A stretch of 64,000 nucleotides of DNA, taken from an uncultured Bacteroidota bacterium. Lineage in GTDB: Bacteria; Bacteroidota; Bacteroidia; Chitinophagales; Chitinophagaceae. The stretch spans positions 1-64,000 of the forward strand of contig CAIVEW010000101.1 in assembly GCA_903905065.1 (NCBI GenBank). The letters run 5' to 3'. A model generated the notes under the pieces. That model did not search any database. It saw only the letters and a program-made list of their open reading frames with translations, and had not been told where the DNA came from. A program made the translations under genes and the position numbers. Numbering within the stretch: the stretch's first letter is position 1; every line of letters begins with the position of its first letter. This document shows, one piece after another, positions 29,356 through 39,318 of this stretch.

Positions 29356-29381
29356 AGGAGTTGCATTCATATGTAACTCCT
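29356..29381. terminator. Candidate terminator hairpin after tRNA-Leu fragment 3
   Basis: AGGAGTT...AACTCCT followed by a T-rich tail. Confidence 0.5.
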
Positions 29382-29480
29382 ATTTCTTTGTTCTAAAAAA
29401 TGCACTTTACAGTAAAAATTGCAAATGTATGAGGCTGTTGCGTCAATGAATGCATGCAACAAAAATTGATCACGCGTATA

Positions 29481-30854
29481 TCAGTGCGCATCGCGCGGCC
29501 GGATGTGGTTTAATATAGCTGCCAAAATAATTGTAAAGGCCACATAACCCACGAAAATAAAATACCCTGGCTGCAGTGATGTATAATTCCCGGTTGTAGT
29601 ATTTAGATTGCTGGTATGAAATTCAATTTCACTAAGCTCACTTCTTAAAATGCCGTTCAGGCCAATATAGGTCATCAGGGTGCCTACCACCATCACATCG
29701 GCCATATCCCATTTGGCGGCGTCGAAGGCGAAGTAGAGCACTGCCTTATTTTCAGCAAGTGCTTCGTTGCCCAGTATGTGGATACCTTTGGCAACAATTC
29801 TCATTATCGGCAGTATGATAATAAATAGCAGCATTAATACGCCTACAACTACGGTATCCGGCTTTGGCTGCCTCACCAGCGTTTGTATTATTTCAACTAT
29901 ACTTTTGCTTTGAAAGAACAGGTCCTGGTTGGTGAAAGAAAGGTTATGGCCCGCGACGGCCAGGCTGAATGACTCTAGCTGCGCATCCACCTGTATTATA
30001 GACGATGTTATGCCCACCACCAACAATACCAGCGCAAACAATAAAGACATAAAAAAGAGCGTAGTATGCAGGTGTGCCATGTTTCGCATCAGCAGCCATA
30101 GTAACAGCGCAGCTAAAACACACCCAAGCATAAAATACAAATCATTATAGCTGACTACACTGATCGACGCCAGCCTGGTGCTGATCTCCTTGCTAAATTG
30201 CGTTGAATCTGCTACGTTATATTTATGGTACATATAAGCAGCTACCGCATTAGAGATTACCTCTGTGCTGTCGTAGGTTTGTGACTGTAGTTCGTTTACC
30301 TTGCTTGTTACGATATTCTTTATGCGCGTGGTGCTCTTAGGGCTAGTCGCATTGTCTACTATCGTCTTTGCAAATGACGGGACCTGGGCATATATCTGAT
30401 CTTCATCTACAAATTTATTTACAGCCAGTTTTTCAATTCTGCCTTTCAGGCTTTTTTGTGGTTTATTTATATCGGCAAACGCCTTACTGATAAGGCCGTG
30501 AAGCTGCTGTTCCACCTGCACCTGGAGTGCTTTTTTCTGTTCGGGGGAGACATTAAAATCGCTCACCTGTCCATTGACTATATTCCCTATCTTATCGCTC
30601 CACTTATCAATAGAAAACAAGCCAAAAGAAATGCTGTTCATCGTACTGTAGTCGCGCTTTATCTGTTCCTGTTGTTCAGACAACGCCTGCAGGTGGTAAC
30701 CATACCATGCCTCCCCGCATAGCAGGATGCCAAGCCTAAGGATGAGTATAATGTTAGCAAGTCCAAATTTTCGTGGCACGTGATTATGCTGCTCCCTTCT
30801 ACGCTGTAGCATTTTGGGGGTGTTATACTGAATATGGTGTTTGCTAATGAGCAT
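29481..30854 (-). CDS. Membrane protein with PqiA (paraquat-inducible protein A)-like C-terminal half
   Basis: N-term TM + periplasmic helical domain, several TM segments, 'KWDMADVMVVGTLMTYIGL' resembling the PqiA K-x-S/D-M-x-D-V motif. Paralog of the next ORF. Confidence 0.6.
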   Translation of the reverse strand: MLISKHHIQYNTPKMLQRRREQHNHVPRKFGLANIILILRLGILLCGEAWYGYHLQALSEQQEQIKRDYSTMNSISFGLFSIDKWSDKIGNIVNGQVSDFNVSPEQKKALQVQVEQQLHGLISKAFADINKPQKSLKGRIEKLAVNKFVDEDQIYAQVPSFAKTIVDNATSPKSTTRIKNIVTSKVNELQSQTYDSTEVISNAVAAYMYHKYNVADSTQFSKEISTRLASISVVSYNDLYFMLGCVLAALLLWLLMRNMAHLHTTLFFMSLLFALVLLVVGITSSIIQVDAQLESFSLAVAGHNLSFTNQDLFFQSKSIVEIIQTLVRQPKPDTVVVGVLMLLFIIILPIMRIVAKGIHILGNEALAENKAVLYFAFDAAKWDMADVMVVGTLMTYIGLNGILRSELSEIEFHTSNLNTTTGNYTSLQPGYFIFVGYVAFTIILAAILNHIRPRDAH

Positions 30855-32169
30855 CGTAAGGGGTTATGAACTTAAGAATAGTGGACAGTATAAGTCCGTA
30901 CAGCACAAAACAAATGAAGATGATATAGCCGGGTTGCAGGGCTGTGTTATTCGTACTGATGACGCTCAGCCCCTCACTGGGAATGTTCATGTTTTGCAGG
31001 CGGTTTTCCAGTGGCGCTGTGAGGCCTACATAGGTCATCAGTATAGCTATAACTATTACATCGGCCATGCTCCATTTGCCAGATTGAAAAGCGAAGTATT
31101 TGACAACTTTATTTTCAGCAATTCGTCTTTTGCTTAACAAGTGAATCCCTGTGGAGCTCAGCTTCATGATCGGAAAAAGGATACTGAATACCAGTATTAA
31201 GATGCCTACCCCTATAGAATCGGCATGATGCTGTTTTATCAGCACGTGTACCACATCCAGGATGCTTTTACTCTGAAAGAAAAGTACCTGGTCCTTGAAG
31301 ACTACATGCTCGCCCAGCAGCACAAAGTCAAACGACCTGATTCTCGCGTCCACCTCAATCATCGATGCCGTAAGCCCTACGCCGAGCAGGATAAAGGCAA
31401 ACAATAACGACATCACAAATAGCGCCGCGTGCAGGTCCACCCGCTTCCTCAATACCCACCACACCAGCAGCACCACTATCACACAACCCAGCATAGCAAA
31501 GGAATAGTTGTAGGTTTCTGTTCTTATAGGTCCAAGCAGCCCCAATAATTTATTGTTTAAATCGTCGTGTGATGATATGTTATACTTAGATAACAACGCG
31601 GCAGAGAGCGAGTCGCTGGTCATTATGGTACTATCTATGTAGCCGTGCTTCTGAAGGTCACTGAACTTGGACAGGGCCATGTCGCTTAGCTTGTTCTTAT
31701 TTGTCGGGTTGTCTACCTTAGCCATTATCGACCTGGCAAAATCAGGTACTTGTGCCTTTATTTTATCAATATTGACGAATTTTTTGACCGCGAATTTCTT
31801 TATTCTGCCTCCTACCGATGTCTGGGGTTTATTGATCATCACTTCCGCCTTATTGATCAGCGCAAGGATGATATCTTGTATTTCCAGTTGTAGTTCCTTT
31901 TTTTGTGCAGGCGTCATTCTGAAATTACGGACCTGGTGATCTACAATGTTGGCTACCTGCTCGCGCCAGTTTTCAACAGAAAACAGCCCAAGCTCAATAT
32001 TGTTGACACTGGCATAATCTTCTTTTACTTCCTTTTGCTGATCCGATAACTTATGAAGCCGGTAACCAAAGTATCCCTCCACAGCCAAAAGAATACCAAG
32101 AAATAGTATAAGTAGCAGTTTTGCACCAGTAGATCCACGATGTTTGAGACTATCTTGATCTTTAGTCAA
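30844..32169 (-). CDS. Membrane protein, PqiA-like, tandem paralog of 29481..30854
   Basis: 'GKWSMADVIVIAILMTYVGL'; same layout and conserved blocks ('FMSLLFA','DLFFQSKSI/VLFFQSKSI','LQPGYFIF'). Confidence 0.6.
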   Translation of the reverse strand: MTKDQDSLKHRGSTGAKLLLILFLGILLAVEGYFGYRLHKLSDQQKEVKEDYASVNNIELGLFSVENWREQVANIVDHQVRNFRMTPAQKKELQLEIQDIILALINKAEVMINKPQTSVGGRIKKFAVKKFVNIDKIKAQVPDFARSIMAKVDNPTNKNKLSDMALSKFSDLQKHGYIDSTIMTSDSLSAALLSKYNISSHDDLNNKLLGLLGPIRTETYNYSFAMLGCVIVVLLVWWVLRKRVDLHAALFVMSLLFAFILLGVGLTASMIEVDARIRSFDFVLLGEHVVFKDQVLFFQSKSILDVVHVLIKQHHADSIGVGILILVFSILFPIMKLSSTGIHLLSKRRIAENKVVKYFAFQSGKWSMADVIVIAILMTYVGLTAPLENRLQNMNIPSEGLSVISTNNTALQPGYIIFICFVLYGLILSTILKFITPYDAH

Positions 32170-32285
32170 ATTTTTCTAATTGAAAGTATGATTGTAAAGC
32201 AGACAATAAATTGATATATTCAGTTGGCTACAGAATAGATAATAAAATTTATGCCAGTAAAAAATTAAAGCGTCAAAAATGGCCT

Positions 32286-32307
32286 GTTCGGTTCCTTTTC
32301 GGGGCAC
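32286..32307 (+). repeat. Short degenerate tRNA-Leu 3'-end copy (att-like remnant 4)
   Basis: gttcggttccttttcggggcac vs tRNA gttcgattcctgttcggggcac: 20/22 identical. Confidence 0.65.
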
Positions 32308-32643
32308 TTTATATCAGGCGGCCGGGTCCAGGCCTAACTGTTTTCTATTTTCCTTAGAAAATCTGCACCAGGCATTGCAGTATGGTTGAAAGAAGCGCGT
32401 TTCGGCTCTTAAGTTGTTTGCTCCTGAATGCGGCTATTAAGTGCATCTTGTGGTGCCTGCATAAGCCACATTGCCGATTTTACTGCAGCGGATGAGGCCA
32501 TCCGCGCAAATTCGTGAATGTGATTGCCATATAGGTTGAAACAAAATATATAAATATAATGATTCCGGAAAATCTAATGTTGAAAAAATAGTTATAATTT
32601 GCGTCGAATAACAGTACCCATGTCGTATAACTAACTGCTGAAG

Positions 32644-33123
32644 ATGGTCCGCAATCATTTTTGGCCATTTCTGTATAGATTACTCTTCGCACTGTGCGTG
32701 TCGCATGTAAATTGCTTTGCCCGTCAGAATAGTGACCTAAAGTTGCTTGAAGCCCGCTTCGAAACGCACAGCAGCGGAACTATGATGAAAGGAACTAATG
32801 GTAGTAATAGCTTGAATTTGTACCACTTTAAAATCAAGATCCTGTCGGATAAGACAATAACTTTTGATTCGTTGTGGGTTAATGGCGGGGTGTGTCGTAC
32901 TAAAGTCTCAAAAGAGAACTCCGGTTCTAATGGTTCGGCGGCATTTAAAAAAAACGCTGCTGTTACACTGGATGCAACCAAGGTTAATGAGAAAAATAAA
33001 GCAAAGATCAGTCCTCCAATACGTTATGAGGGAGCCGCGCTGCTAAGATATTATAAAGATGGAAAACCGTTTTTTTTGACGATAAAAAATATTCAATTTC
33101 AGGAAAGTCCAAACAGGCCCTAG
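32644..33123 (+). CDS. Small secreted hypothetical protein
   Basis: Hydrophobic N-terminus, 159 aa; 12-bp gap to the next large CDS suggests an operon. Confidence 0.55.
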   Translation: MVRNHFWPFLYRLLFALCVSHVNCFARQNSDLKLLEARFETHSSGTMMKGTNGSNSLNLYHFKIKILSDKTITFDSLWVNGGVCRTKVSKENSGSNGSAAFKKNAAVTLDATKVNEKNKAKISPPIRYEGAALLRYYKDGKPFFLTIKNIQFQESPNRP

Positions 33124-33135
33124 AAGGCAAAAATT

Positions 33136-36100
33136 ATGAAGAAATATTTATTCGCAGCATTCTTTTTTGCAGTTCCGGTTTTTGCTACTTACGGGCAAAA
33201 AATCACCACAACGCAAAAAGATTTTCAAAAATCAGATCCTACCTTTTTTGATATTCAACGGGAGTTTTATGCTCATTACGATCCCGCCCATGCTGCGGAG
33301 CCGGAAGACGAGGACGGGAATAAGGACGGGGAGTTCGAAAAGTTCAAAAGATGGGAATGGTATTGGCAACCGAGGGTGGGTACGACCGGGAAATTTCCGG
33401 CTCCGGATGTGCTGCTCACTGAATGGAACAAGTACGTTCAGTCACATCCGAATGCTGCGAGCCGCATCAGAACTGTTGCTGGCTCAGGCGGCTCGGGCCA
33501 CCATGCGTACGCGCCTTCAGTTTCAGGTTCGTGGACATCCCTGGGGCCAACCACGAGCCCAAGCAACTACCAGGACATTGGTAGGGTGAATTGTATCGCA
33601 TTTGATTCTTTGATCTCGACAACCTTTTGGATCGGGTCGCCGGATGGCGGTTTATGGAAAACAACAGATGGGGGAACAACATGGACAACGAATACAGATA
33701 ACCTCCCGGTGCTGGGTGTAAGCGATATAGCTATAGATAATCAGCATCGCGACACAATGTACATTGCTACCGGAGATGGCGATGGCGCCAATACAGGCTC
33801 GGGTGGAGACTCAAAAAGTGTGGGTGTATTGAAAACGACAGACGGAGGGGTGACCTGGAATACTACGGGCCTATCGTGGACTCTGGCGAGTGTGAATTTT
33901 ATTAAGCGATTGATCCTGGACCCAACTAATCCTTCGGTACTTATTGCCGCTACTTCAAACGGTATTTACCGCACGACCAACGGGGGAACAACATGGACGA
34001 ATACGCGTACGGGTTATTTTATGGACATGCAGATGAACCCCGGCAACCATAACATCCTGTGTGCCACCACGTATAGCTATGGCGGCGGTGCCCAGATATA
34101 CCAGTCAACAAATAATGGCGTAACCTGGACATCAGTTTATACCGGAGCTGGTATCGCAAGGATCAAATTGGCCGTAACACCCGCCTCGGTGAATAAGGTT
34201 GATGCATTGTGTGTTGATGCCACCAGTTGGGGTTTCAATAGTATTATGCACTCAACCGATGGCGGAGCGACATGGGTAACAGCACTGACAATTAATGCCG
34301 GTTGCACTAATGACTACATGGATGATGCAAACAACGCATCCGGATGCTATGGACAAGGATATTATGATGTAGGGTTTGCATGCAGCCCTACTAATCCGAA
34401 TGAGCTGTACCTGGGTGGTGTCAATACATGGAAAAGTACAGATAATGGCGCTACATGGACGATAAAGAATTACTGGTCTGGTGGTGGTGGAGTACCGACG
34501 GTTCATGCGGATAAACATTGGTTTACGTATCAGCCATCTACAGGTGTGTTTTTTGAAGGCAATGACGGAGGCATATACAAGACGGCAGACGGCGGCACCA
34601 CCTGGACACATCTTTCAAATGGATTAGTCATCAGCGAGATATACAGGATCGGCACATCGGCAACGTCTGCAGGTGATGTTATCTGCGGGTTGCAGGATAA
34701 CGGATCCAAAGAAGATGTTGCCGGCACATGGAGCAACCGGACCGGTGGCGACGGGATGGAGGCGCTCATCGACTATACTAATGTGAACATACAATATTCG
34801 ACTTACGTGCAAGGGCTGATCTACCGGACAACCAACCACTGGGGCAGCAACACGACGCTTGTAAACAACAATGCGGCATCAGGGGTGAACAGCGCAGGGC
34901 TTTGGGTGACGCCATACGTGGAGAATCCATTGAACCATAATGGGCTTTATGTGGGTAAGGATCAATTATACCGAGGGTTCAATGCCGGGTCTGCCGCAAC
35001 GGCAGGAGCTGTTACATGGGTTTCTATCAGTTCCAGCCTCACCTTTCCGACCAGTTCGTCGCAACTTATCAATGCTATTGCGGTTGCACCAACGGATTCA
35101 AACACTATCTATATCGCTTGTGACAACTATTTGTACCGGACAACCACTGGTGGCAGTTCATGGACGCTCGTTAACACCGCTGCGGAAAACATAACATACA
35201 TCGCTATCAACAATACTAACCCAAACAATGTATGGTTTACTCTTTCAGGGTATACCGCCGGGAGCAAGGTGTTTGTGACAACCACGGGCGGTGCAAGCTG
35301 GACTAATATCTCCGGAACGCTGCCAAATATTCCTGTTAATACAATAGTTTATTCAAATACCGGTTCCAATGGGGAATATATAGGTACCGACCTCGGCGTA
35401 TACTATCTGGGAACATCGGCTTCCGATTGGGTGCCATTTAATACCGGGCTGCCCAATGTGGTAGTAGATGAACTGGAGATCTGCTACGCCAACAGCAAGA
35501 TATATGCAGCAACATTCGGACGTGGGTTGTGGAGCTCTGATCTCTTCACCAATGTTGCCCCGATCACCGGGACATTTACAGTTTGTGTTAACTCAACAAC
35601 CCCACTCAGTGACGCTACTTCCGGTGGTACATGGAGCAGCAGTTCTGCAAATGCAACCGTTGGATCGACTGGCATCGTCACCGGGGTAACGGCGGGCACT
35701 GCTACTATTAGCTACACCGTCGGATCCACAGGTACTGTTACCGCGGTTGTTACCGTTGTTGCGTTGCCATCTGCCATCTCTCCTGCCGGTGCTTCGGTAT
35801 GTGTCGGATCTACGGTCAATCTAACCGATGTCACTACTGGCGGCACATGGAGCAGTGTGAACGCAACTGTTGGAACCATTTCTTCCGGGGGTACAGTTAC
35901 GGGCATCAGTACAGGGACCACTATTATATCTTATACAGCATCCACCGGATGCGCAGTAACAGTTGTAACTACGGTAAATGCGGCGCCTACCGCTGTGATC
36001 ACTCCGGCGGGCCCAACTACTTTCTGCTCACCGGTCAGTGTGGTATTGAATTCAAGCACCGCGGCCGGGTATACTTACCAATGGGAGCTGGGCGGCGTAA

Positions 36101-38019
36101 ACATTACGGGCGCTACGACTTCTTCGTATACAGCAAGTACCGGAGGAAGCTATACTATCTTCATTACCGGCAGTGGCTGCAGTGCTACCTCAGCGCCTGT
36201 TGCCGTAACTGTAAATTCTGTTTCTGTTTCCCCAATAACCGGTTCCGGGCTTGTGTGTATCGGGCAGACTACACCACTGTCGGATGTTACGACGGGCGGC
36301 GTATGGAACTCCGGGGCCCCTGGTACCGCTTCAGTATCTGGCACTGGAATGGTAACGGGTATCACTGCAGGTACCGCGACAATTTCATATTCGTATACCA
36401 ATTCCTGTGGAACTGCCATTGCCACGACCGTGGTCACTGTGAGCGCCGGTACCGCTGTGGCTCCCATTACGGGAACCGCGATTTTATGCGCTGGCGGAAA
36501 TACTCCGCTCAGCGATATTACTACCGGTGGCGCTTGGAGTTCCAGCAATGCTGGCGTAGCGGGTGTCTCAGGCACGGGGCTCGTTTCCGGAGTTGCCGGA
36601 GGCACTGCAGTTATCAGCTATGGTGTGACAAGTGGTTCCGGCTGTGTTACGAGCTCTGTGATCACTGTAACGGTTAACCCGAAACCTGCAGCAATAGTGT
36701 CACCCACCGGCCCTATCGTAATATGTCCCAGTGGCAGTGTATTGTTCACTGCTTCTTCGGGTGCAGGTTATAGCTACCAATGGCAGGATGCTTCCGTAAA
36801 CATTCCGGGTGCAACGACCGTCACCTATACTGCTTCCACGGCTGGCAGCTTTGATGTGGTCGTGTCCGCACTTGGCTGCAGCGCTACTTCTGCTACTGTT
36901 ATTGTAACAGTAGAAGTAGGAGCGGTTGTTGTGCCTTCAGTAAGCGTCACCTCCAGCCTGGGAACGGTACTCTGCGCGTCCGGTACTTCCGAAACATTTA
37001 CGGCCAATCCCTTAAATGGCGGGGCATCCCCAAGCTATCAGTGGAGTGTTAACGGAGTGGTAGTAGGCGCGGGGGCGAGCTATACCTACGCTCCGGCGAA
37101 CGGCGATGCGATCAGTTGCCTGCTCACCAGCAACGCTGCCTGTGCAATGCCTGACACCGCGAGTGCTACAGTGATCATGACGATAAGCCCGTTGATCACT
37201 CCTTCCGTAAGCATTACTTCGATACATAATGACAGCACCTGCATAGGTGATACCGTTCAATTCGCGGCTGTCCCCGTATTTGGGGGCACTGCGCCAACTT
37301 ATTTGTGGACGGAGAATGGAGTAAACGTGGCTACCGGCCCTTACTACATTTACGCGCCGCATGATGGCGACACATTGATCGTTACCATGACCAGTAACTA
37401 TCCGTGTTTGGCTACGTCAGTTGCGGTAAGCAATATGTTCATTATTCATGCATTTACGTCTTCAGCAAATGTGCTCTCTGTTTCGGTTTCTCAGTCGTCT
37501 ATTGTATCGGGAAGTGTCGACACATTTACTGCGGTGGCAAGCGGTGCGGGGGCCTCGCCGACATTCCAGTGGTTCATAAATGGCACCGCAGTGCCGGGTG
37601 CAACCGGAAGGCAGTATATCACGGATTCTCTCACTGACGGGCAGATCGTCAGTTGCGAGGAAACAAGCAGTTTTCTTTGTTCCTCGCCTCACTCGGTATT
37701 CAGTGGAGGTATTTCGATCATAGTAAGGCCAAGCGGTATAACACAGGTTGGGCTTAATGCAACGAAACTTCTGTTGGAGCCGAACCCGAACAAAGGTGCG
37801 TTCACCATAAAGGGTTTGCTACGAACATACGCTGATGAGCAAGTGGACATTGTTGTAACGAACGTACTTGGCCAAACCGTCTATAAGAATACTGCGACCG
37901 CAGCCAATGGTGCACTGGATGAGCATATTTCGCTTTCGGGTTCACTGCCGTCAGGCACGTACCTTGTCAGTGTGGCTTCGGGCTATGATTACGTGGTATT
38001 CCATGTGCTGATTGAATAA
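33136..38019 (+). CDS. Giant secreted BNR/sortilin-like beta-propeller protein with BIG2 and Ig-like repeats and T9SS sorting domain
   Basis: 'GGLWKTTDGGTTWT', 'VLKTTDGGVTW', 'MHSTDGGATW' BNR motifs; 'GGTWSSSSANATVGSTGIVTGVTAGTATISY' BIG2; C-term 'LLEPNPNKGAFTIKG...GTYLVSVASGYDYVVFHVLIE'. Confidence 0.88.
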   Translation: MKKYLFAAFFFAVPVFATYGQKITTTQKDFQKSDPTFFDIQREFYAHYDPAHAAEPEDEDGNKDGEFEKFKRWEWYWQPRVGTTGKFPAPDVLLTEWNKYVQSHPNAASRIRTVAGSGGSGHHAYAPSVSGSWTSLGPTTSPSNYQDIGRVNCIAFDSLISTTFWIGSPDGGLWKTTDGGTTWTTNTDNLPVLGVSDIAIDNQHRDTMYIATGDGDGANTGSGGDSKSVGVLKTTDGGVTWNTTGLSWTLASVNFIKRLILDPTNPSVLIAATSNGIYRTTNGGTTWTNTRTGYFMDMQMNPGNHNILCATTYSYGGGAQIYQSTNNGVTWTSVYTGAGIARIKLAVTPASVNKVDALCVDATSWGFNSIMHSTDGGATWVTALTINAGCTNDYMDDANNASGCYGQGYYDVGFACSPTNPNELYLGGVNTWKSTDNGATWTIKNYWSGGGGVPTVHADKHWFTYQPSTGVFFEGNDGGIYKTADGGTTWTHLSNGLVISEIYRIGTSATSAGDVICGLQDNGSKEDVAGTWSNRTGGDGMEALIDYTNVNIQYSTYVQGLIYRTTNHWGSNTTLVNNNAASGVNSAGLWVTPYVENPLNHNGLYVGKDQLYRGFNAGSAATAGAVTWVSISSSLTFPTSSSQLINAIAVAPTDSNTIYIACDNYLYRTTTGGSSWTLVNTAAENITYIAINNTNPNNVWFTLSGYTAGSKVFVTTTGGASWTNISGTLPNIPVNTIVYSNTGSNGEYIGTDLGVYYLGTSASDWVPFNTGLPNVVVDELEICYANSKIYAATFGRGLWSSDLFTNVAPITGTFTVCVNSTTPLSDATSGGTWSSSSANATVGSTGIVTGVTAGTATISYTVGSTGTVTAVVTVVALPSAISPAGASVCVGSTVNLTDVTTGGTWSSVNATVGTISSGGTVTGISTGTTIISYTASTGCAVTVVTTVNAAPTAVITPAGPTTFCSPVSVVLNSSTAAGYTYQWELGGVNITGATTSSYTASTGGSYTIFITGSGCSATSAPVAVTVNSVSVSPITGSGLVCIGQTTPLSDVTTGGVWNSGAPGTASVSGTGMVTGITAGTATISYSYTNSCGTAIATTVVTVSAGTAVAPITGTAILCAGGNTPLSDITTGGAWSSSNAGVAGVSGTGLVSGVAGGTAVISYGVTSGSGCVTSSVITVTVNPKPAAIVSPTGPIVICPSGSVLFTASSGAGYSYQWQDASVNIPGATTVTYTASTAGSFDVVVSALGCSATSATVIVTVEVGAVVVPSVSVTSSLGTVLCASGTSETFTANPLNGGASPSYQWSVNGVVVGAGASYTYAPANGDAISCLLTSNAACAMPDTASATVIMTISPLITPSVSITSIHNDSTCIGDTVQFAAVPVFGGTAPTYLWTENGVNVATGPYYIYAPHDGDTLIVTMTSNYPCLATSVAVSNMFIIHAFTSSANVLSVSVSQSSIVSGSVDTFTAVASGAGASPTFQWFINGTAVPGATGRQYITDSLTDGQIVSCEETSSFLCSSPHSVFSGGISIIVRPSGITQVGLNATKLLLEPNPNKGAFTIKGLLRTYADEQVDIVVTNVLGQTVYKNTATAANGALDEHISLSGSLPSGTYLVSVASGYDYVVFHVLIE

Positions 38020-38042
38020 TAGTAACAAAAACACAATATCCC

Positions 38043-38088
38043 AAGGGTAAAAACAGTACGCATAGCCGGTGCGTTTGTTTTTACCCTT
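38043..38088. terminator. Terminator hairpin after the BNR/BIG2 gene
   Basis: AAGGGTAAAAACA...TGTTTTTACCCTT then TTTT. Confidence 0.75.
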
Positions 38089-38263
38089 TTTTGTATCTAT
38101 CTATTTCTAAGTTCACAGAGACGCGTGCATTGGCGCCTGTTTTTTGACTAAAAGCTAGCCACTCACGATCACCCCTGGTTGTTTTGGTTTTCCCGTAAGT
38201 CACAGACCAGGTCCTGCTGGGTATTCTCCTGATCGGAGAAGATACAAGCGGCATACGCAAAGC

Positions 38264-38824
38264 TCACTGTTGAAAATAGCGAAGTGCAATACATCCTGAT
38301 TTGAAAACCTTTGACTCCACGAGTTTCAGCTGTAGTTTTTCCGGCAAGTTGGTATCGTCTAAAAAGCGTCTTCCTGCTCCGGCCATTATTGGCTGGACAA
38401 CGATATGGAATTCATCTACCAGGCCCAGCGCAATAAGTTGCGATGGTATATCTACGCCACCTGTCGAAATATTTCCGCCCGGTTGTTGTTTCAGTTTAAG
38501 TATTTCTTCTTTTAAGTTCTCCCGGATAATGCTTGTATTCTTCCCTTCCACTTTGTCCAGCGTCCTGGAGCAAACAACAATTTTATCTACGGAAGCAAAT
38601 GCATCGGCGAAATGGTTTATCGACTTTGTGGGGCCTGAATGGTTCTTTGCAATGTCGGGCCAGTAGGGCACCATTAGCTGATACGTTTTCCTTCCGTACA
38701 CCAGCGTGTCAGCATCTCTCATCAGCCGCGCAAAATATTCATGTACTTCTTCGCCTGCATCACCTTTGGTATGGTCACAGCAGCCATCAATTGTCAGGTT
38801 TATTCCGAATATCAGTTTTCTCAT
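38264..38824 (-). CDS. Dihydrofolate reductase family protein (RibD C-terminal-like)
   Basis: 'MRKLIFGINLTIDGCCDH...YGRKTYQLM...GGNISTGGVDIPSQLIALGLVDEFHIVVQPIMAGAGRRFL'. Confidence 0.85.
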   Translation of the reverse strand: MRKLIFGINLTIDGCCDHTKGDAGEEVHEYFARLMRDADTLVYGRKTYQLMVPYWPDIAKNHSGPTKSINHFADAFASVDKIVVCSRTLDKVEGKNTSIIRENLKEEILKLKQQPGGNISTGGVDIPSQLIALGLVDEFHIVVQPIMAGAGRRFLDDTNLPEKLQLKLVESKVFKSGCIALRYFQQ

Positions 38825-39318
38825 GTGATTGCTTTTAATTTTGATAGTACCCGAAAATAATAATTTTTTTTTCTGGATATGCCGGTAAGCGATTGGTTCA
38901 TTTTTTTGGGTTAGCCCCGTTTAATCTCAATCACGCGAATAGCGAACATTGTTTATTCAAATGTTCTTGGACATAAGCTCACTATTGCATTTTCGCCCAG
39001 GTTGCCGGGGACTTCTTTTCAGTAAGCTGGAACGGGAAAGAATTCATGAACCAGGACGACTATGGCCGTGACCTGCCATCGGGGTCTAGCTTTGATGGCT
39101 TTGGTGAATGTTAAAACCCTATTTTGATAGGGCTGCCCCTGGCGAGTTCGTTTTTCAAGCTACCCCACGGACGTTAAACGTTTTTTTAAGATCCCAGTTA
39201 AAGAGATCAGGCATTTTTGTTTTCCGGCTCGCATCTTAATGTAATTCCGCAGTGGCATTCATAAGCAGATTCGTTTAACTTTGTATTCAACACGTAAGTC
39301 GCTTCCGAACCTGTATTC

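Noticed and set aside
23552-32169. A phage-defence or secretion-effector system in the island
   Set aside because: No nuclease, TIR, CBASS, retron, RM or toxin domain could be recognised in the cargo; only exporter, T9SS and PqiA-like proteins.
35799-36677. 292-aa alternate-frame + strand ORF
   Set aside because: Lies wholly inside the BNR/BIG2 gene; composition (R/C/Y/H-rich, MCRIYGQSNRCHYWRHMEQ) is typical of out-of-frame reading of repetitive DNA.
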